From assembly GCA_964451985.1 (NCBI GenBank), contig CAYVKB010000107.1, positions 1 to 5,152 of the forward strand: a DNA stretch of 5,152 nucleotides, given 5' to 3'. Of the stretch, positions 5,146 to 5,152 are shown in pieces. Every line of letters starts with the position of its first letter. Positions within the stretch are counted from its first letter, which is position 1. The stretch comes from GBS-DC sp964451985 (GTDB lineage: Bacteria > Armatimonadota > Fimbriimonadia > Fimbriimonadales > GBS-DC). The notes beneath the pieces were generated by a model. The model was given only the letters and a program-made list of their open reading frames with translations, searched no databases and was not told the origin of the DNA. A program made the position numbers and the translations under genes.

Positions 5146-5152
5146 CCCTGTA

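Overview
The window carries five recognisable protein genes in two convergent groups, on a moderately GC-rich bacterial scaffold with one assembly gap (100 N, 3676-3775). I see no mobile element, CRISPR array, tRNA, rRNA or phage signature. The organism is a bacterium with a flagellar or related type III export apparatus (flhB), formyl-Met initiation (def, fmt) and a biotin-dependent acyl-CoA carboxylase of the methylcrotonyl type. The run of N points to a draft or metagenome scaffold. The phylum cannot be fixed from this window. The gene mix and the promoter layout would suit an uncultured lineage such as Armatimonadota, but that is a weak guess.

Left half, plus strand: a full-length carboxyltransferase (beta) subunit of a methylcrotonyl-CoA-type carboxylase (34-1641) is followed after 26 bases by flhB (1668-2702), a flagellar export-gate protein. 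The two have no obvious functional link. flhB sits apart from the flagellar genes it usually accompanies, and its autocleavage motif is NPVT instead of the near-universal NPTH. The 177-base space from 2703 to 2879 separates the convergent groups. It holds a probable flhB terminator, two further inverted repeats and a Shine-Dalgarno-like sequence with no start codon after it.

Right half, minus strand, read from 5045 down to 2880: def (peptide deformylase), fmt (methionyl-tRNA formyltransferase, split by the assembly gap) and an SRAP/YedK/HMCES-type abasic-site shielding protein. def and fmt overlap by a CTGA stop/start junction, and fmt and the SRAP gene are 5 bases apart, so the three look like one tightly coupled operon. 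Fmt formylates the initiator Met-tRNA and Def removes the formyl group from finished proteins. The SRAP protein has its catalytic cysteine at position 2, so it can work only after its own N-terminus has been deformylated and Met removed.

A regulatory contrast runs through the window. Genes likely to be first on a transcript (mccB, flhB, def) have a -10-like hexamer 8-13 bases before the ATG and no Shine-Dalgarno sequence, which suggests leaderless or near-leaderless mRNAs. The internal operon genes (fmt, SRAP) have clear purine-rich ribosome binding sites. I do not see a wholly undescribed system here. The points most worth a second look are the leaderless pattern, the CTG start of fmt, the altered FlhB cleavage motif, and the SRAP gene inside the def-fmt operon.
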